In this document: in pieces, positions 28,913 to 38,897 of the stretch
Position numbering within the stretch: the stretch's first letter is position 1
Layout: the number at the start of each line of letters is the position of its first letter
Translations under genes and position numbers: made by a program
Source: Rubidibacter lacunae KORDI 51-2
Lineage (GTDB): Bacteria > Cyanobacteriota > Cyanobacteriia > Cyanobacteriales > Rubidibacteraceae
Length of the DNA: 64,000 nucleotides
Assembly: GCF_000473895.1 (NCBI RefSeq)
Contig: NZ_ASSJ01000041.1
Location: forward strand, 1-64,000
Reading direction: 5' to 3'
The notes under the pieces: generated by a model
What the model saw: only the letters and a program-made list of their open reading frames with translations
The model's database searches: none
What the model was told of the DNA's origin: nothing

Positions 28913-28960
28913 TATTTATCCGCGAGGAAGGTACATCTGTTTTATTCAGAGGCGGTGCAT

Positions 28961-29989
28961 GTGATAGTTTCGGGTGGTAGCAACACGGTTAGGGAGACTG
29001 TGCGCATAGCAAAGACCGAGCGTCTTAACACGCTGGCACGCGAATATGTCAATTGTAATCGTCAGCTTCAATGTTCAGATAATAATGTTGCTCGTTCCCG
29101 CCTGAACTGTCAGTTACAGAATATCGAACAACAAATGATGGCGGTAGAGTCCGAGCTAGAGGAATTAGATAGTGCCAGCCAAGACAGCAATCGATGTCAA
29201 TTAATTCTAGACGAAAACCTGCCCAAAATAGATTTTAAAGCTGCGATTCAAAGAGTGCAAGGAATTTTCAAGGGATTCCCTCCTGAAGGGGGTGCCGCCC
29301 TATTTCTAGTACAGAATAGTTTACCCTTTATGGGAGATCTGCTAGTCAAGGAGATCAAGGATTGCTTATCCAAATCTACTCGTGACTTCAGAGTATACCC
29401 TGTCAGCTTTTCGCCTGGCAGTGGACTCGATCAACTAACTTTTCTCCATCGAATAGCCGATCAGCTTGGCGTGGGGGTCTCAGAACGTGTGGAATGTAAG
29501 AAGAAATACGTTGAATCAATAGTCGAGAAGATCTGCGGATCTTTGCGGACTGGTAGCACGATTTTTTTTGAATTTAGCCAATGGGATAACGTTCCATCGA
29601 CGGCTCAACCAGAGTTGCTGGCTTGGTTGATCCAGGATTTTTGGCACTATCTGGAAAGGCGATTGAGGGATACTGCTAACAAGTGGCGAAAGATCAGAAT
29701 CGTTGGCACGATTGTTGTTGACGGGATGATTGCTGAAGGTTGTACTCAATCGGTTGCTTTTTGTAATGATGTCGATAAATTTGATATGAAGAATTTATTC
29801 GAGTTGCCCTTAGAGCAGTGGCTCGAAAGCGATATAGCAGATTGGTTGGGTAGCTTTTCCGATCTACCTGCTGATACTATCGACGCCATTGCAAGACGCA
29901 TATACCGCGCAAGCCTGGGTGGAATGCCATGCCTCATTTGCGAGGCGCTGAGGAAAGAACCACAACTGAAACAAACGAAAATAAGATGA
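28961..29989 (+). CDS. Inactive-STAND-like signalling protein with N-terminal coiled-coil module
   Basis: About 342 residues from GTG 28961, preceded by AGAGG; GTG 28955 is also possible. Residues 10-70 are a coiled coil (RLNTLAREYVNCNRQLQCSD...) matching the protease C-terminus. Residues 85-340 look like the inactive-STAND ATPase fold: GAALFLVQNSLPFMGDLLV replaces the Walker A strand-loop without G-K-T/S, TIFFEFSQWD sits where Walker B would be, then a winged-helix-like end. Such proteins are thought to bridge sensors and effectors. It overlaps the MoxR gene by ATGA, so it belongs to the same operon. The family call rests on pattern memory, not a search. Confidence 0.65.
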   Translation: MIVSGGSNTVRETVRIAKTERLNTLAREYVNCNRQLQCSDNNVARSRLNCQLQNIEQQMMAVESELEELDSASQDSNRCQLILDENLPKIDFKAAIQRVQGIFKGFPPEGGAALFLVQNSLPFMGDLLVKEIKDCLSKSTRDFRVYPVSFSPGSGLDQLTFLHRIADQLGVGVSERVECKKKYVESIVEKICGSLRTGSTIFFEFSQWDNVPSTAQPELLAWLIQDFWHYLERRLRDTANKWRKIRIVGTIVVDGMIAEGCTQSVAFCNDVDKFDMKNLFELPLEQWLESDIADWLGSFSDLPADTIDAIARRIYRASLGGMPCLICEALRKEPQLKQTKIR

Positions 29990-30909
29990 AAAACACGTTA
30001 GATTTTAAGGGTATCCAGAAGCGACAAACTAACACTCCTCATTCAGATTCACCCCAGCACCCCGAGCCTTATATTGCATCGAAGCTGTTAGTTGATGCGG
30101 TTAATCTTGCTATTTTCCTACAGCGACCTTTATTGCTGGAAGGAGAAGCGGGTTGTGGTAAAACTCGATTGGCAATCGCGTTAGCCTATGAACTGGGGCT
30201 CCCACTATATCGCTGGAATATTCGATCAACAACTAAGTATCAAGAAGGGCTCTACGAGTATGATGCCGTGCTGCGATTGCATGACGTTCATGCGCGCCAA
30301 GCAGGAGAGTTGCCGAGAGATCCAGCCTATGCAGATAATTACATCGAGTACGGTCCTCTTGGTAAAGCATTTACTGTAACTGATCGTCCGGCTGTAGTCC
30401 TTATTGACGAGATTGACAAGGCAGAGCTAGATTTTCCTAACGATCTGCTTGCTGTTCTGGACGAGCCGTGGGAATTTCGGATTCGCGAAACGGGCGGCGA
30501 TCCCATTCGAGCCCACCACGTTCCCATCGTCATAATAACCAGCAATAAAGAGAAAGGGAACCTCCCCGCCCCGTTCTTGCGGCGCTGTCTCTATCACTTT
30601 ATTAAGTTCCCAGATACGGAGGAAGCGTTACAGGAGATTGTTGAAGTTCACTACCTCATTCGAGAAGAAAAGCCACCATCGCCCGACTTGGCCAAATCTG
30701 CGATTTCAAGGTTTCTACAGCTCCGGGAGCGTGAAGGGCTGTACAAGAAACCTGGGACAAGTGAGTTTCTCGATTGGTTACGGGCTTTAGCTAGTTTCCG
30801 AGGTGAACCCTTCCCTACAGAGGGTTTGCAGGATGGAGGGTCTGTTCCCTATCCCGAGCTACTATTCAAGCTGCGCGCAGATTGGCGTAATTTCGCCATC
30901 GCGTTATGA
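29986..30909 (+). CDS. MoxR-type AAA+ ATPase of a ternary conflict system
   Basis: 307 residues from ATG 29986, overlapping the previous stop as ATGA. Walker A is LLLEGEAGCGKTRLA with K59; Walker B is VVLIDEIDKAE with D141 and E142. Sensor 1 is VPIVIITSNKEKGNLPAPFLRRC, including the arginine finger region. MoxR ATPases act as chaperone-like remodelers with von Willebrand A proteins, as the next gene confirms. In MoxR-vWA-associated conflict systems the pair is proposed to relay ATP-dependent activation from a sensor to an effector. This protein would be the switch of the locus. Confidence 0.9.
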   Translation: MKNTLDFKGIQKRQTNTPHSDSPQHPEPYIASKLLVDAVNLAIFLQRPLLLEGEAGCGKTRLAIALAYELGLPLYRWNIRSTTKYQEGLYEYDAVLRLHDVHARQAGELPRDPAYADNYIEYGPLGKAFTVTDRPAVVLIDEIDKAELDFPNDLLAVLDEPWEFRIRETGGDPIRAHHVPIVIITSNKEKGNLPAPFLRRCLYHFIKFPDTEEALQEIVEVHYLIREEKPPSPDLAKSAISRFLQLREREGLYKKPGTSEFLDWLRALASFRGEPFPTEGLQDGGSVPYPELLFKLRADWRNFAIAL

Positions 30910-31988
30910 GCGACTTTCTTGACGCACAAAAGCTGGTAGCTCTTCTCTTTCTACGGCTGCGAAAGAGTGGCTTCGATCTGGGGGTCGGTGAGTATTTTGC
31001 GGCGCTGGAAGCTGTGGAGGGTGGCTACGGACGATCGCGGCCCGTACTGCAGCGGACACTAAAGCTGATGTGGTGTACGTCGCGCTCTCAGCAGAGTCAG
31101 TTCGATCTGCTCTGGGAAATGGTCATTCGGCAACTGGAGTCCGAACTACCACCACCCGTACAGGAGATTGAGGGGCACGAGTTCAACTCGACGCAGGCAG
31201 AGGTGGCGCCTTCATTATCCCAGGCCACACCACCACCGGTTACCGAAGTCTCAGAGGAGCCAGAGCCAGATGGCATTAGTGCTGCGCCGCTGCCCGTGCG
31301 CCCGCCATTTGTGCCAGCGGAAGTCGAAGAGTTGGTTGAGTTGCAGACCTATTGGCCGATTTCCCATCGGGACATGCTGTATGCGTGGCGCTACCTGCGT
31401 CGGATGGTTCCAGGCGGGCCGGTTGATGTGCTAGATGTGTCCGCAACGGTAGAGCGGACAGCACGAGAGGGTTTCTTTCTGGCTCCCGTATACCATCAGC
31501 GCGATCGCAATGAAGCAGGTCTAATATTGTTCGTCGATCAAAATGGCTCGATGATGCCGTTTCATCGATATACGCGCGATCTGGTCGATACAGCGAAAAA
31601 TGGAGGTGTACTGCACTCGGAGCAGGTGGCGGCGTTCTATTTTCAGAATGTCCCAGGCGATTACGTGTACGCGGATCGCAATCTGATGCAGCCAGTCGCA
31701 CTGGAGCGAGTACTGGAGCAATGCGATCGCGATACGAGCATGCTGATTGTTAGCGATGCGGGGGCAGCGCGGGGCTACCGCAAGCTCGCGCGGTTGCGGG
31801 CGACGACAGCGTTTGTGCTGGCGCTGCAGCAGCGAGCGAGCGCGATCGCGTGGCTGAATCCGATGCCGAGATTGCGCTGGAAAGGCAGTTCGGCAGAACT
31901 CGTCGCGGGTTTAGTACCTATGTTTCCAATGAATGAGGACGGGTTCAGTCAGGCAATTGATGTGGCACGAGGTCAAGTGCCGGCATGA
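30906..31988 (+). CDS. vWA-domain protein, partner of MoxR
   Basis: 360 residues, ATGA overlap with MoxR. Residues 1-85 form a helical domain (LVALLFLRLRKSGFDLGVGEYFAALEAV) seen in SAV_2336-type vWA proteins. A Pro/Glu-rich linker spans 90-140. The C-terminal half is a vWA fold with LILFVDQNGSMMPFH: the metal site reads D211-x-N213-x-S215, so the first Ser of D-x-S-x-S is Asn. A second acidic strand is SMLIVSDAGAARG. It is the expected adaptor between the ATPase and the FGE-bearing protein encoded next, again with ATGA overlap. Confidence 0.85.
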   Translation: MSDFLDAQKLVALLFLRLRKSGFDLGVGEYFAALEAVEGGYGRSRPVLQRTLKLMWCTSRSQQSQFDLLWEMVIRQLESELPPPVQEIEGHEFNSTQAEVAPSLSQATPPPVTEVSEEPEPDGISAAPLPVRPPFVPAEVEELVELQTYWPISHRDMLYAWRYLRRMVPGGPVDVLDVSATVERTAREGFFLAPVYHQRDRNEAGLILFVDQNGSMMPFHRYTRDLVDTAKNGGVLHSEQVAAFYFQNVPGDYVYADRNLMQPVALERVLEQCDRDTSMLIVSDAGAARGYRKLARLRATTAFVLALQQRASAIAWLNPMPRLRWKGSSAELVAGLVPMFPMNEDGFSQAIDVARGQVPA

Positions 31989-33781
31989 CAACTTTGACGC
32001 CGCAGATGCAGAGAGAGCGAGCACGAGCAGCGGTCGATCGCTTCGTGGGGCGGTTTGGCGAGCCGTATCGCGTGCTGGCTTACTATGCGGCGCTGCCGCT
32101 GGTGCTGACACCGGACTTGCTGCACTATCTGCGGAACGAGTTTCTGCGCGATCGTGGGGTGCCGTGGGTGGCAGAGGCCGACCTGTTGCTATCGGATTTG
32201 TGTCGTCCAGTAGGCTACGAGCTGTATGTGGTGGATACAGCAGTGAGAGCGTATCTATTGGAGGATATGGAATGCGTGCTGGGACAATCGCAGATGGAGG
32301 CGGTGGCGCGGCTGCTCATTAGCTACTTGCGGTATTTAATGCAGAACAGTCCGCAGCTAGACGAGCGCGAGCTGGAAGCGCAGCAGTGGGCGGCAATGGT
32401 GTATTTGGAGGCACGGCGAGAGACGGTGGTGCGCGAGATCGCTGGTAAGTTTTTACACGCAACGTTGGCTGCTGAGCCATTAGCAGGAGAGTCATTGCTT
32501 GTAAGTCAACAGGAGATGGCTCGGTTGGCGAGGATCACTCGTGAGTTGGCGCCCCAGCTTCGGGAATATCCGGCGTTAGTGGAGTACGCCGCAACAATCG
32601 CGCAATTGCTGAGAGCTCCGAGAGAGGTCTTGCCGCATTCGTTGCGCTCCTCGTACCGCATTACAGCAGACGTGGAGCTAGAAATTCCCGAGTCACTGTT
32701 ACCCACGTTAGCTCTCAAGCCGGATGCGTCAGAGATTTTATCAAAGCCGATTTTAGAGGGGGGTCCCAAGCGGCAAGTGTTGGAGTTCGAAACGGCGCAA
32801 TTAGTCGATCCGGATGAGGAGGCGCTTTCTGCTACAGATTGGGTTCCTCCCTTAGAGACAGAGTCTGTCACGGTGGTAACGATCGCGCTGGAACCTGCCA
32901 CTGAAGAGAGCCCAGAAGCGGAGTTGGAGGCCTTTGAATTTGAAAGCGCGCGGATTGCACGCACGCGGAAACGGTGGGCAATCCGCAAAACGCGCAGACA
33001 TGGTCACCAGTTTATAGAGCAATTAATTGAGGGCGTTCAACTGGAAATGGTGGCAATACCAGGTGGGACGTTCCTGATGGGGTCTCCGAAGGACGAATCG
33101 GAGCGGGAAAACGACGAAGGGCCGCAGCACGAAGTGACGATCCCACCATTGTTCATAAGCAAATACCCGGTGACACAGGCACAGTGGAAATTTGTGGTGG
33201 CGGAATTGCCGCAAGTCAAGTGCGAACTCCCTCCCCTCCCTTCGAACTTCAAGGGGAGCGATCGCCCCGTTGAGCAAATCAGCTGGTACGAGGCGGTGGA
33301 GTTCTGCGATCGCCTAGCCGCCTGCACGGGACGCCCGTGCCGACTGCCCTCGGAAGCGGAGTGGGAGTATGCCTGTCGTGCGGGAACGACGACGCCATTC
33401 CACTTCGGTGAAACCATCTCCCCAGCGTTGGCAAACTACAACAGTACTAGTACTTACAGCAATGGTCCGAAGGGCAAATATCGCCAGAAGTCAACACCGG
33501 TTGGAAGTTTCCCCGCCAACGATTTTGGTTTGTACGACATGCACGGAAACGTCCTTGAATGGTGCCAGGACCAGTACCACGAGAAGTACGCGGAGGGGGT
33601 CTTTCCGTGCGACGGTAGTGCCTGGGAGGACCGGGGAAAGAGCGCAGAACGCATATTACGCGGCGGCGCCTGGTTCGGCTTTCCGAGGTGGTGCCGCTCT
33701 GCGTACCGCTACCACTTCAATCCCGGCGCCCGCAACTACGCTATCGGTTTCCGGGTTGCGTGCGCCGCGCCGAGGACGTAG
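31985..33781 (+). CDS. VMAP-like fusion: helical conflict domain plus FGE/SUMF1-type lectin domain carrying VR1
   Basis: 598 residues, ATGA overlap with vWA. Residues 1-250 are alpha-helical (RVLAYYAALPLVLTPDLLHYLRNEFL) without signal peptide and probably interact with MoxR/vWA. Residues 250-335 are an acidic linker. Residues 345-598 are a formylglycine-generating-enzyme-like C-type lectin fold: MVAIPGGTFLMGSPKDE, YPVTQAQWKFV, RPVEQISWYEAVEFCDRLA, CRLPSEAEWEYACRAGTTTP, LYDMHGNVLEWCQDQYH and ILRGGAWF. The last 41 residues coincide with variable repeat VR1. In DGR targets this fold displays a mutable ligand-binding surface, so the domain is likely a sensor rather than an oxidase. It ends the operon; an IS110 element starts 5 bp downstream. 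Confidence 0.85.
   Translation: MTTLTPQMQRERARAAVDRFVGRFGEPYRVLAYYAALPLVLTPDLLHYLRNEFLRDRGVPWVAEADLLLSDLCRPVGYELYVVDTAVRAYLLEDMECVLGQSQMEAVARLLISYLRYLMQNSPQLDERELEAQQWAAMVYLEARRETVVREIAGKFLHATLAAEPLAGESLLVSQQEMARLARITRELAPQLREYPALVEYAATIAQLLRAPREVLPHSLRSSYRITADVELEIPESLLPTLALKPDASEILSKPILEGGPKRQVLEFETAQLVDPDEEALSATDWVPPLETESVTVVTIALEPATEESPEAELEAFEFESARIARTRKRWAIRKTRRHGHQFIEQLIEGVQLEMVAIPGGTFLMGSPKDESERENDEGPQHEVTIPPLFISKYPVTQAQWKFVVAELPQVKCELPPLPSNFKGSDRPVEQISWYEAVEFCDRLAACTGRPCRLPSEAEWEYACRAGTTTPFHFGETISPALANYNSTSTYSNGPKGKYRQKSTPVGSFPANDFGLYDMHGNVLEWCQDQYHEKYAEGVFPCDGSAWEDRGKSAERILRGGAWFGFPRWCRSAYRYHFNPGARNYAIGFRVACAAPRT
33658..33774 (+). repeat. DGR variable repeat VR1
   Basis: 117 bp aligned without gaps to the template at 37801-37917. 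In the adenine-rich core most substitutions fall on template A (AAC to TTC, GAC to GGC, AAT to TTT, AAC to TAC and CAC, GAC to GCC). A few C, T or G changes are also present. The last 17 bp (gcgtgcgccgcgccgag) match the template end and would be the IMH. Confidence 0.9.
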
Positions 33782-33786
33782 CCCTT

Positions 33787-34906
<1,120 letters not shown>

Positions 34907-34960
34907 GAGCAGAGCGGCAACACAATGACAGGCTGCTACTTGACAACCAAGATAATCGCT

Positions 34961-35046
34961 TTTCTCTTTTTCACTCTTTCCCTTCTCCGCGTCACCAGCG
35001 CACAAAGTAAGGTTTTGTTGCGGGAATATTGCATTTAGGTTGAAGT
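34961..35046 (+). other. Displaced post-VR1 pyrimidine tract and FGE2 leader
   Basis: The run tttctctttttcactctttcccttctccgcg (34961 onward) is the downstream flank of VR1, moved by the IS110 insertion. The same tract follows VR2 (from about 35914) and VR3 (from about 38898), and a weaker form follows VR4 (from about 42392). Confidence 0.7.
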
Positions 35047-35913
35047 ATGGTCAAAGCCGATCGCCAGCCGCGCATCACTTACGATCGCCAACAAGTTGAG
35101 GTGCAGTTCTTCCGGGAACAGCTCGATGAGAACGTCCACATCAAGATGATGTCGATTCCCGGCGGCACGTTCTTGATGGGATCGCCGGAGTCCGAGCTGG
35201 AGAGACTCGATCGTGAAGGACCCCAACACGAGGTCAGCGTGCCACCATTCTTTATGGGCAAATATCCCGTTACCCAGACGCAGTGGCGGATCGTGGCAGC
35301 GACTTTTCCTCAGGTGAATCGCAAACTCAACCCCGACCCATCGCACTTCAAGGGAAGCGATCGCCCCGTCGAGCAAGTCAACTGGTACGAGGCGGTGGAA
35401 TTCTGCGATCGCCTAGCTGCCTACACAGAACGACCCTACCGACTGCCGAGCGAAGCGGAGTGGGAATATGCTTGCCGCGCGGGAACGACAACTCCGTTTC
35501 ACTTTGGCGAAACGATAACAACCGAGCTGGCGAACTATCGCGGCACGGATTTGGAATTTGATGGTCAAACCTACAGCGGTGCCTACGGGGAGGGTCCACA
35601 TGGTGAGTATCGCGAAGGGACAACACCGGTGGGTCAGTTTGCGATCGCCAACGAATTTGGTCTGTGCGACATACACGGAAACGTCTATGAATGGTGTCAG
35701 GACCAATATCACGAGAGGTACGACGAGGGTGTCGTTCCATGTGATGGAAGTGCCTGGGAGAACCGGGAAGAGGGCGAAACACGCATATTACGCGGCGGCT
35801 CCTGGTACGTCAATCCGAGGGGGTGCTGCTCTGCGTACCGCTTCCGCTTCGATCCCGGCGTCCGCGGCAACTATTTCGGTTTCCGTGTAGCGTGCGCCGC
35901 GCCGAGGACGTAA
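35047..35913 (+). CDS. FGE/SUMF1-type lectin-fold DGR target with VR2
   Basis: 288 residues, ATG. A short N-tail (VKADRQPRITYDRQQVEVQF) precedes a complete FGE-like domain: MMSIPGGTFLMGSPESE, KYPVTQTQWRIV, RPVEQVNWYEAVEFCDRLA, YRLPSEAEWEYACRAGTTTP, LCDIHGNVYEWCQDQYHE, ILRGGSWYVNP. The C-terminal VR2 region ends VACAAPRT as in the other targets. No signal peptide or helical fusion is present, so it is a free-standing cytoplasmic variant, possibly exchanging with the fused sensor. It lies directly before avd. Confidence 0.85.
   Translation: MVKADRQPRITYDRQQVEVQFFREQLDENVHIKMMSIPGGTFLMGSPESELERLDREGPQHEVSVPPFFMGKYPVTQTQWRIVAATFPQVNRKLNPDPSHFKGSDRPVEQVNWYEAVEFCDRLAAYTERPYRLPSEAEWEYACRAGTTTPFHFGETITTELANYRGTDLEFDGQTYSGAYGEGPHGEYREGTTPVGQFAIANEFGLCDIHGNVYEWCQDQYHERYDEGVVPCDGSAWENREEGETRILRGGSWYVNPRGCCSAYRFRFDPGVRGNYFGFRVACAAPRT
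35790..35906 (+). repeat. DGR variable repeat VR2
   Basis: 117 bp aligned without gaps to the template. About 15 differences fall on template adenines (for example AAC to TTC, CGC, GAT, GGC; GAC to GTC twice; ATC to TTC), with about seven at other bases. The 3' 17 bp equal the template's IMH-like end, followed by gacg instead of cact. Confidence 0.9.
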
Positions 35914-36053
35914 CCCTTTTCACTTTTTCACTCTTTCCCTTTTCCGCGCAAGATTTTTCTCTTTGCGAACAAATTAAACAATCCTTTATCCCTCCTCTTC
36001 GGGCAGCCGAGCTGGTAGATTCAAAGTCCTGCAAATTCCTTACCGAAACGACC

Positions 36054-36410
36054 TTGAGCGAGCTACCGATAATCCAGCGCACCCACGACCTCATCAAGTG
36101 GTACGTGCCGATTCTCAACAAACTGCCCCGCGACCATAAATTCATGCTAGGCGACCGGATCGTTTCCGCGCTGTACGACTTACTGGAAGGGTTGGTCCGC
36201 GCTCGCTACAGTCGCGACAAGCTCGATCTTCTCCAGTCCCTCAATGCCCAGCTTTCGGTGTTGCGCCACCAAACCCGTTTGCTGTTGGACTTCGAGCTGA
36301 TTTCCAGCAAACGCTTCCAATTCGCCAACCAGCACCTCGACGCAATTGGTAGCGAGCTCGGCGGTTGGATTAAGCGGCAACAAACGTTCCGCCCGGTCGA
36401 AGCTGCATGA
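36054..36410 (+). CDS. avd: DGR accessory variability determinant (Avd)
   Basis: 118 residues from TTG 36054 ([21 protein letters not shown]). The open frame extends upstream into VR2, but homology begins here. The sequence is all helical with the family pattern: [31 protein letters not shown], then a Leu-rich helix and [20 protein letters not shown]. Avd forms a pentameric barrel that binds the reverse transcriptase and template RNA and is needed for mutagenic retrohoming. Its stop overlaps the RT start as ATGA, so the two are made together. I see no ribosome site for TTG, which is the weak point of the start call. Confidence 0.85.
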   Translation: MSELPIIQRTHDLIKWYVPILNKLPRDHKFMLGDRIVSALYDLLEGLVRARYSRDKLDLLQSLNAQLSVLRHQTRLLLDFELISSKRFQFANQHLDAIGSELGGWIKRQQTFRPVEAA

Positions 36411-37531
36411 AACGTTACGGTAACCTCTGGCCCGAAATCATCGACTTCGACAACCTATTGCTCGCTGCCCGTAACGCCCAACGGGGCAAACGTTATCGCG
36501 ATAACGTCCTGGCATTCAATGCCAACCTCGCCAGCGAACTCACTCGCCTGCAAACCGAACTTAACGAGCAGCGGTACGTCCCCGGTGGCTACCACACCTT
36601 CGAAATCCGCGACCCCAAACCGCGTCTAATTTCCGCTGCACCTTACCGCGATCGCGTGGTGCATCACGCCCTCTGCAACGTCATCCAGTGGCGCATCGAG
36701 CGCAGCTTCATCCACGACAGCTACGCCAACCGCCTCGGCTACGGCACCCACCGCGCCCTGAAGCGCTTCACCACCTTCGCTCGCAGCCACCGCTACGTGC
36801 TGCAGTGCGACATCCGCAAGTATTTCCCCAGCATCGATCGCGAAATCCTCAAAACCCTACTGCGCCGCAAACTCAAGTGTCCGCAAACGCTCTGGCTGGC
36901 CGACACGATTATCGACGCTAGCGTTCGGCACGGCGACTTGTCTGCCGCAGACGCACGCCACTTCCCCGGGGACGAGCTGCTGACCCCACTCGAACGCCGT
37001 CGCGGACTGCCCATCGGCAACCTCACCAGCCAGTTCTTTGCCAACCTCTACCTTAACGGGCTGGACCACTTCGTCAACGAGCAACTGCGCGTCCCCCACT
37101 ACCTGCGCTACGCGGACGACTTCGCCCTCTTCAGCAACGATCGCGCCCAACTCGTGGCGGCACGGGAGGCGATCGCAGTGTATCTGGAAACCTTGCGCCT
37201 GCAGCTCCACCCCATCAAAACGCAACTGTTCGAGACGCGGCACGGCGCTAACTTCGTGGGCTTCAGGGTGCTGGGCGATCGCGTACGGGTCCGCAACGAC
37301 AACCTGCAGCGATCGCGGCGGCGACTGCGGAAACTGCAGCGGGAGTATGGTGTCGGGGCGATCGCGCCAGAAAAGATAGCGCAGCGGCTGCAAAGTTGGG
37401 ACGCGCACCTGCGACACGGAGACACCTACCGGTTGCGGCAGTGCATCTTCGCCAACCTAAGATTCGAGCTGCTCGGCGATCGCGATCGTCTAGAACCAAC
37501 CGAGTGCATCCGGGAGAGGGTCAACGCATGA
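36407..37531 (+). CDS. DGR reverse transcriptase
   Basis: 374 residues, ATGA overlap with avd. The RT motifs are in order: [20 protein letters not shown] (motif 1-2), [15 protein letters not shown] with catalytic D135, [21 protein letters not shown] (motif 4), [11 protein letters not shown] with D237-D238, and [19 protein letters not shown]. Motif 4 reads I-G-N-x-x-S-Q rather than the Q-G-x-x-x-S-P of retroviral, group II intron and retron enzymes; this is the mark of DGR RTs and is tied to low fidelity at adenines. There is no maturase or endonuclease domain. It copies the template RNA into A-mutated cDNA that replaces VRs. Confidence 0.95.
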   Translation: MKRYGNLWPEIIDFDNLLLAARNAQRGKRYRDNVLAFNANLASELTRLQTELNEQRYVPGGYHTFEIRDPKPRLISAAPYRDRVVHHALCNVIQWRIERSFIHDSYANRLGYGTHRALKRFTTFARSHRYVLQCDIRKYFPSIDREILKTLLRRKLKCPQTLWLADTIIDASVRHGDLSAADARHFPGDELLTPLERRRGLPIGNLTSQFFANLYLNGLDHFVNEQLRVPHYLRYADDFALFSNDRAQLVAAREAIAVYLETLRLQLHPIKTQLFETRHGANFVGFRVLGDRVRVRNDNLQRSRRRLRKLQREYGVGAIAPEKIAQRLQSWDAHLRHGDTYRLRQCIFANLRFELLGDRDRLEPTECIRERVNA

Positions 37532-37734
37532 AGGCCAAGCTTGTCGAGGCGATCGCCCAACTTGTGCGGACGCTGTCCGATGAGGAACGCGACCTTCTGG
37601 AAGCCAAACTGCAGCAGGAACGCGATCTCGCGGCAGTCGGTGCGATCGCGCGACCTCAATCTGCCCTCGACCTAGCGCGGCCGTGGGTAGGCTGCCTCGA
37701 CGACGGACCGGAAGACTTGTCCTGCCAGATTTGA
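37528..37734 (+). CDS. 68-residue protein coupled to the DGR RT
   Basis: ATG 37528 overlaps the RT stop as ATGA. A helical charged N-half ([28 protein letters not shown]) is followed by a short conserved tail ([16 protein letters not shown]). A diverged copy sits at 41045-41251 before the second template, with about 65% matching residues by eye. Conservation with amino-acid substitutions and translational coupling argue that it is a real protein. Family unknown; it could bind template RNA or Avd. Confidence 0.6.
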   Translation: MKAKLVEAIAQLVRTLSDEERDLLEAKLQQERDLAAVGAIARPQSALDLARPWVGCLDDGPEDLSCQI

Positions 37735-37800
37735 CGGTATCCAGCCGGCGATCGCGCGGCAGGTCGGTTCGCGTTATGCTGCGAGCGGGACAGGCCGCGA

Positions 37801-37917
37801 ACGCGGCGGCTCCTGGAACGACAATCCGAGGAACTGCCGCTCCGCGTACCGCAACAACTACAACCCCGGCGACCGTAACAACAACATCGGTCTCCGTGTA
37901 GCGTGCGCCGCGCCGAG
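37801..37917 (+). repeat. DGR template repeat TR1
   Basis: 117 bp rich in AAC/AAT codons in the register of the VRs (TGGAACGACAATCCGAGGAA, later CGCAACAACTACAACCCC and AACAACAACATC). The four VRs align to it over the same length. About 24 adenines lie in the core, and AAY codons avoid stops on mutation. It ends gcgtgcgccgcgccgag then cact, against gacg in the VRs, the expected IMH*/IMH difference. The transcript probably runs from avd/RT through the template. Confidence 0.9.
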
Positions 37918-38078
37918 CACTCTCCTGTACCAGAGCTGGCAGATGGGAATCTGTCGGGAGTGTCAGGGAGAGTCCAGACCGGTTCCGGCGATGCGAAAGC
38001 ATCCAAAAATAAAACCGGACCGGACAGCTTGGTAGGGAAACCGAAGAGTCGTCCGGTCCACCTGCATTCAGAGTGGTA

Positions 38079-38897
38079 ATGGCCGAGCTAGTCATTCGCA
38101 AAGAGAGCCGGACGGCATACTACTTCCCCGAGCAGCTCCGTGACGGGCTAAACCTGGACATGATCGAGGTGCCAGGCGGTACGTTCGTGATGGGGTCGCC
38201 CGAGAACGAGCCAGAGCGGGAGTCTGACGAAGGACCGCAGCACGAGGTAAAGGTACCGCCATTCTTTCTGGGGCGCTATCCGGTAACGCAAGCCCAGTGG
38301 CAGTTCGTGGCGACGGAATTGCCACAAGTGAAGATCGAGCTCGACCCCGACCCGTCTGAGTTTAAGGGAAGCGATCGCCCCGTCGAGCAAGTCACTTGGT
38401 ACGAGGCAGTGGAGTTCTGCGACCGCCTAGCCGCCCGCACGGGACGCCCGTACCGACTACCGAGCGAAGCGGAGTGGGAGTATGCCTGTCGTGCTAGAAC
38501 GAAGACACCGTTCTACTTCGGCAAGACGATATCAACTGAGCTGGCGAACTACGACGGCAACTACACCTATCACAACGGACCGGAAGGGGAATATCGCCAG
38601 GAGACGACGCCGGTAGGACACTTCGGAATCGCCAATGGATTCGGGTTAAGCGACATGCACGGAAACGTCTATGAGTGGTGCCAGGACCACTGGCACGACA
38701 GATATGAAGAGGGGGTTGTTCCGCTCGATGGAAGCGCCTGGGAGGACCGGGGAGAGGGCGCAGAACGCATAATACGCGGCGGCTCCTGGCTCGATGATCC
38801 GAGGGGGTGCCGCTCCGCGTACCGCTTCTACTTCAATCCCGGCGTCCGTGACAGCGACCTCGGTCTCCGTGTAGCGTGCGCCGCGCCGAGGACGTAG
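38079..38897 (+). CDS. FGE/SUMF1-type lectin-fold DGR target with VR3
   Basis: 272 residues from ATG 38079, matching the start of the fourth target (MAEL...); GTG 38073 is two codons upstream. The full FGE-like domain is present: MIEVPGGTFVMGSPENE, RYPVTQAQWQFV, RPVEQVTWYEAVEFCDRLA, YRLPSEAEWEYACRARTKTP (Gly of CRAGT is Arg), LSDMHGNVYEWCQDHWHD, IIRGGSWLDDP. It lies about 160 bp downstream of the template, the closest target to TR1 and the least drifted from it, so it is the best candidate for a currently homed VR. Confidence 0.85.
   Translation: MAELVIRKESRTAYYFPEQLRDGLNLDMIEVPGGTFVMGSPENEPERESDEGPQHEVKVPPFFLGRYPVTQAQWQFVATELPQVKIELDPDPSEFKGSDRPVEQVTWYEAVEFCDRLAARTGRPYRLPSEAEWEYACRARTKTPFYFGKTISTELANYDGNYTYHNGPEGEYRQETTPVGHFGIANGFGLSDMHGNVYEWCQDHWHDRYEEGVVPLDGSAWEDRGEGAERIIRGGSWLDDPRGCRSAYRFYFNPGVRDSDLGLRVACAAPRT
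38774..38890 (+). repeat. DGR variable repeat VR3
   Basis: Gap-free alignment to TR1 over 117 bp. By hand count there are 14 substitutions at template adenines (to C, G or T) and 3 elsewhere (two C to T and one C to G). The first 15 bp and the last 33 bp are unchanged. This is the textbook adenine-specific DGR signature. Confidence 0.95.

Noticed and set aside
35823-36053. Upstream extension of the avd frame through VR2
   Set aside because: It overlaps target 2 out of frame; Avd-like sequence begins only at the TTG at 36054.
36407-37531. RT as part of a retron or group II intron
   Set aside because: Motif 4 is I-G-N-x-x-S-Q, there is no maturase or msr/msd-like structure, and avd with TR/VR pairs are present.
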